From positions 462,501 through 526,500 of the forward strand of contig JAPDFW010000056.1 of assembly GCA_028826165.1 (NCBI GenBank): a stretch of DNA of 64,000 bases. Reading direction: 5' to 3'. Shown piece after piece: positions 59,338 through 64,000 of this stretch (positions within the stretch are counted from its first letter, which is position 1; each line of letters starts with the position of its first letter). The notes beneath the pieces were generated by a model, which ran no database searches, had not been told where the DNA came from, and saw only the letters and a list, made by a program, of their open reading frames with translations. The DNA comes from Anaeramoeba ignava. Taxonomy: Eukaryota; Metamonada; Anaeramoebidae. Made by a program: the position numbers and the translations under genes.

Positions 59338-62300
59338 ATGTCTTTTTATCCAAAAGAAATTCGAGATCATCCCAAACCATTAATTGTACTTGATGGTTCA
59401 AGAGAAGAAACGTTACCAATTTCAAATACATTACAAAAAAAATTTTCTTTTAGCAAATTAACTAAAATACCAAATAAAAAGCAAAAATCTTTTCAAAGTT
59501 ATGAAAATCTTATTCCAAAAGGAATTTTGAAAGCAAATTGGATTCCTAAACATATTTATGAAATTCCTGCTTTAATTTTATCAACTTATTCTTTTAATCC
59601 AAAAGAATTTTCTAAAAAACAAGAATTAGCAATGACAACTCGATTTTTAGAAATTCTTCAAATTGGAAAAGAAAGAAATGTTTGTGCTGTTTTAGTTTTG
59701 TGTGCTGAAAAGGGTTCAGTTTCTATGTGTAAGATTATTTAAATTAAAATCAAAATTAAAATTAAAATTAAAATTAAAATTTAAAATTAAAATTAAAATC
59801 AAAATTAAAATTAAAATTAAAATTAAAATTAAATTCAAATTCAAAATTCAAAATTTAAATTAAAATTAAAATTAAAATTAAAATTAAAATTAAAATTTAA
59901 ATTAAAATTCAAATTCATTTATAAAATCAAAATTAAAATTAAAATTAAAATTAAAATTAAAATTAAAATTAAAATTAAAATTAAAATTAAAATTAAAATT
60001 AAAATTAAAATTAAAATTAAAATTAAAATTAAAATTAAAATTAAAATTAAAATTAAAATTTAAATTTAAATTAAAATTAAAATTAAAAATCAAAATTAAA
60101 ATTAAAATTAAAAATTAAAAATAAAATTAAAATTAAAATTAAAATTAAATTCAAAATTAAAATTAAAATTAAAATTAAAATTAAAATTAAAATTAAAATT
60201 AAAATTAAAATTAAAATTAAAATTTAAAATTAAAATTAAAATTAAAATTAAAATTAAAATTAAAATTAAAATTAAAATTAAAATTCAAAATTAAAATTAA
60301 AATTAAAATTAAAATTAAAATTAAAATTAAAATTTAAAATTAAAATTAAAATTAAAATTAAAATTAAAATTAAAATTAAAATTAAAATTAAAATTAAAAT
60401 TAAAATTCATTTATAAAATTAAAATATAAAATTAAAATATAAAAATAAAATTAAAATTAAAAAATAAATAAAAGCTGGTGAATCTCCTGATGATTTAATA
60501 AATAATATGAAAAAATCTGTTCATTATGATACAAAAAGAGGGGGATTCATTTCCCATATGATTGGGCAACAAGATTCATTTGAAAAATTGGAAAAATTTT
60601 TATTTAGACACATTCGACAATATTTCAAAGAAGAAATGAAAAGAATCAAAAAATATTTGGATGAAATTAACAAAAAAACACAACCTAAAATTTTATCTCG
60701 ACATTTTTTCAAAAGAGCTTTTTATGCTGAATGTATTCGTGATTTTAAAAACTCAATTAAATTATATTCTCAAGCATATGAATATTCACTTCAAATTCCA
60801 AGACTTCAAACAGAATTAAATGAAATCAAAATTTTTTCAGAAATTGTTAGTTATAAACTTATTCGTTTATATTTAGAAACAAAAGATATTGAAAATGCTT
60901 TTGAACAATTTACAAATCATATTAAATTTTTCAAAAAGGAAAAATTATCAAATTCTGATCATGATTTTGAACATTATGAATGGTTATCTCATCAATATCA
61001 AACTTTTGCTGAATTATTAGAAGCATCAGAAGAAACTGAAATTATTTCCCAAAAAAAACATTATCAAAAACCTGGTTTTTATTATTATATTGCTGCTGAT
61101 TATGCAATTAAGAGAAAAAATTCAGCTACAAATTTAATTACAAGATATAAATCACAAATTTCTAATATTTTTCCCCCTTATAAAAGTACAATTCCTTATC
61201 ATCAAAGTTGTCTTGATTTAAAGAATAATGAATTCATTGGAAAATCAATTTGGGGAAATGGTAAAATTCATTTATAAAATTAAAATTAAAATAATTAAAA
61301 TTCATTTATAAAATTAAAATTCATTTATAAAATTAAAATCAAAATCAAAATTCAAAATAAAATTAAAATTCATTTATAAAATTCAAATTCATTTATAAAA
61401 TTAAAATTCAAAATAAAATTAAAATTCATTTATAAAATTAAAATTCATTTATAAAATTAAAATTAAAATTCATTTATAAAATTAAAATTCAATTAAAATT
61501 AAAATTAAAATTCATTTATAAAATTAAATTAAAATCAAAATTCATTTATAAAATTAAAATTAAAATTATAAATAAAATTAAAATTAAAATTCATTTATAA
61601 AATTAAAATTAAAATTAAAATTAAAATTAAAATTCATTTTTAAAATTGAATTTAAAATTAAAATTGAAATCAAAATTCATTTATAAAATTAAAATTCATT
61701 TATAAATTTAAAATTAAATTTAAAATTAAAATTCATTTATAAATTTAAAATCAAAATCAAAATCAAAATTAAAATTAAAATTCATTTATAAAATTAAATT
61801 AAATTTAAAAAAAAGAATCAAATGAATTTTTTCAAGAACTTATTATTGAAAAAGATCTTGATCATTCTTCAGACATTTTATTTCTTTTAAAGAATGCTTT
61901 TCAATTTTATTCACAAAATTATCAATCTTCTAAACGATTTCTTATATTTCTTTCTGTTATGACTGGAACACAATATCATCAAAAAAAACAATATCCAAAT
62001 TCATCTCAAATTTTTGAATATCTTCTTACTGTTTTAAAGAATGAAAGATCATGGACAATCATTTCAGATGTTCTTAATTATTTATATGAATCTTCAGATG
62101 CACTTCATGATAATCGAAAATTTTTGCTTTGTATATTGTCACTTCTTGCTCCTCAAAATGGAACTCAACATTTAAAAAAATTAGGATTGCAAGTTCGTTT
62201 AGGAACATTAGTTCAAGTAAAACATTTCAAAATATATTTAATTTGATTTAATTTAAATATTTAATTTGATTTAATTTAATTTAAATATTTGATTTTATTT

Positions 62301-64000
62301 AATTTAAATATTTAATTTAATATTTAATATTTAATTTGATTTCATTTGATTTAAATATTTCATTTAATTTAATTTAATTTAATTTAATTTAATTTAATTT
62401 AATTTAATTTAATTTAATTTGATTTAATTAAATATTTAATTTAATTTGATTTGATTTAATATTTAATTTGATTTAATTAAATATTTAATTTAATTTGATT
62501 TGATTTAAATATTTCATTTAATTTAATTTAATTTAATTTAATTTAATTTTAATTTAATTTAATTTAATTTAATTTAATTTGATTTAATTTAATTTAATTT
62601 AATTTCATTTGATTTAATTTAATTTAATTTAATTTAATTTAATTTAATTTAAATATTTAATTTAATTTAAATTTAATTTGATTTAATTTGATTTAATTTC
62701 ATTTAATTTAATTTAATTTAATTTGATTTAATTTAATTTAATATTTAATTTAATTTGATTTAATTTAATTTAATTTAATTTAATATTTAATTTTAATTTT
62801 TAATTTGATTTGATTTAATATTTAATTTAATTTGATTTGATTTAATTTGATTTGATTTAATTTAATTTAATTTAATTTAATATTTAATTTAATTTAATTT
62901 AATTTAATTTAATTTAATTTAATTTAATTTGATTTAATTTGATTTAATTTAATTTAATTTAATTTGATTTAATTTAATTTGATTTAATTTTATTTAATTT
63001 AAATTGATTTAATTTATTTTAATTTTAATTTAAATTTTATTATTCATTAAGAATCCGGAATCAATTTCAATGAAAAGAATAACTCCTATTGAAGAAATTA
63101 TTATGGACAAACATAACTCAATTTCAACACTAATTGAATGTCGAACTCATTTCACTCGCTCAACTGCAGGAGAAAACGACAAAGTATTCCCAAGAATCAT
63201 GTTCATTTCACATTTCCCCGAAAAAATGCAATTCACAAAAGTAGAAGTGAAATTCAGTACAGAAGAATACAATCATACATTGAGTTCAGAAGACACAGAT
63301 CTTCTTTTACCATCTGAACAAAAGAAAATTGTTGGATTCTCATTTATTGCAACAAAACAAGAAATTGTGGAATTCACGGAAGTTTCTCTTTTTTTAACAG
63401 ACAAAAACAGCGGATTTGTTATGAAATGGAAACCTTTAGAATTTGATTCTTTGAATTCAAATCTTCTTCTTGGATTTTTACATCGACCTCAAATTAGAGT
63501 AGGAAAACCCCCTGCTTCACTTAAAATATTAACAGAAATGAAACAGCCTTTACTTACAAACGGATTCAATCCAATCAAATTGATTTTATCTTCAAATAAT
63601 GACCATGTAATTAATGGTGAACTTTCAATAGAACTTGTTGGGTCTAATAGATTGTGCCAATTTTATTATGATGATCCTCATAATCCCTTGCAAAATTCAA
63701 TCAAAATACCAGAAATCAAACCAAATTCTGAGTATCCATTATTTTTTTTTGTAAATTCACAAGAAGAAACAAAAAGAACATTTGAAATCACCTTTATATT
63801 CCGAACAAAACAGAAATACGAAACAGGAACAGGAACAAAAATTGTTTGTTTTTTCAAGAATCCACTTAGTTTTAATTTGAAGTTATCAGATAATTACGGT
63901 GATTTACTCACAGAATCTCGACCAAATGTTCCATTTAATACTCAAGTAATCATGAATTGTTCAATCACTTTGATTCAGGATATTAAACTTCTTGTCACAA
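59338..64000 (+). CDS. TRAPPC11: TRAPPC11 (foie gras / gryzun), 3' end outside window
   Basis: Subunit of the TRAPP vesicle-tethering complex at the Golgi. Exons: 59338-59728, 60475-61260, 61816-62216 and 63052 to the window end; all junctions are in frame, and 842 codons are visible with no stop. Exon 1 contains the N-terminal segment (LIVLDGSREETLPIS, WIPKHIYEIPALIL, CAVLVLCAEK). Exon 2 holds the foie-gras helical repeats: RHFFKRAFYAECIRDFKNSI, LYSQAYEYSLQIP, then PGFYYYIAADYAIKRK. Exon 3 continues the helical part. Exon 4 enters the gryzun beta-rich region (LKILTEMKQPLLTNGFNPIK, INGELSIELVGSN). Identification rests on the order of these blocks, and on the characteristic tetratricopeptide-like block followed by the PGFYY motif. 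Confidence 0.82.
59729..60474 (+). repeat. TRAPPC11 intron 1: AAAATT array
   Basis: 746 bp of AAAATT hexamers with two ATTCATTTATAAAA motifs (near 59910 and 60405). Confidence 0.9.
61261..61815 (+). repeat. TRAPPC11 intron 2: ATTCATTTATAAAATTAAA array
   Basis: 555 bp in which ATTCATTTATAAAATTAAA recurs more than twelve times on the coding strand, starting directly after the donor (GTAAAATTCATTTATAAAAT). Confidence 0.9.
62217..63051 (+). repeat. TRAPPC11 intron 3: TTTAA / TTTGA pentamer array
   Basis: 835 bp of TTTAA pentamers with regular TTTGA and AAATATTTAA variants, a different unit from introns 1 and 2 of the same gene. Confidence 0.9.

Noticed and set aside
1-64000. Non-standard genetic code (reassigned stop codons)
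   Set aside because: TAA, TAG and TGA each end a well-conserved protein (SCS-beta, ABCE1, PP5), and no conserved residue falls on a stop apart from the uS3 anomaly.
1-64000. tRNA, rRNA or other structured RNA genes
   Set aside because: No GGTTCGANTCC-type box or rRNA stretch was seen by eye on either strand; a covariance search would be needed to exclude divergent ones.

Overview
This window is a stretch of nuclear DNA from an AT-rich, intron-bearing single-celled eukaryote. It carries fourteen protein genes, all eukaryotic in type: ABCE1, uS3, PP5, E2F, ATAD2/Yta7, TRAPPC11, a BEACH protein and an alpha-actinin. GT-AG introns run through eleven of them, and the standard genetic code is used, with TAA, TAG and TGA all serving as stops. 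The mixture of an alpha-actinin cytoskeletal gene, a succinyl-CoA synthetase beta with a short organelle presequence, a bacterial-type deoxyribose-phosphate aldolase and large cysteine-rich surface proteins suggests an amoeboid or flagellate protist. An anaerobic metamonad such as Anaeramoeba is a tentative guess; nothing in the sequence proves it.

Layout, left half. Positions 1-6850 (minus) hold an alpha-actinin-like protein with at least twelve 139-residue coiled-coil repeats, running off the left edge. A repeat-rich intergenic block follows (6851-8627). Then come three secreted or surface genes on the minus strand: a beta-helix multi-pass membrane protein (8628-12016), an LCAT-like lipase (12222-15779) and a cysteine-rich, probably GPI-anchored protein (15990-20398). 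ABCE1 (20728-23775, minus) is divergent from TPR-phosphatase PP5 (24224-28220, plus). Next on the plus strand are an E2F-like protein (28480-30326), a deoxyribose-phosphate aldolase with a C-terminal membrane segment (30471-32557), an APH-fold kinase (32763-33791) and an ATAD2/Yta7-like AAA-bromodomain protein (34152-39308).

Layout, right half. Succinyl-CoA synthetase beta (39484-42955) and ribosomal protein uS3 (43271-44866) lie on the minus strand. A giant BEACH-WD40 protein (45520-58336) and TRAPPC11 (59338 to the right edge) lie on the plus strand. The genes are mostly housekeeping and not an operon; the three neighbouring extracellular genes are the only group with a shared theme.

Three architectural signals cross the whole window. 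First, 42 introns can be placed to the base; 13 are 62-84 bp, and nearly all the others are swollen to as much as 2.1 kb by simple tandem repeats whose unit differs from intron to intron. Second, a strand-specific T-tract with CATTTTT steps lies upstream of essentially every start codon. Third, a sense-oriented motif, ATTCATTTATAAAAT, recurs in introns of at least five genes. Several genes (alpha-actinin, beta-helix, aldolase, ATAD2-like, uS3) also carry single-base frame breaks or an in-frame stop; these are either assembly errors or real biology.
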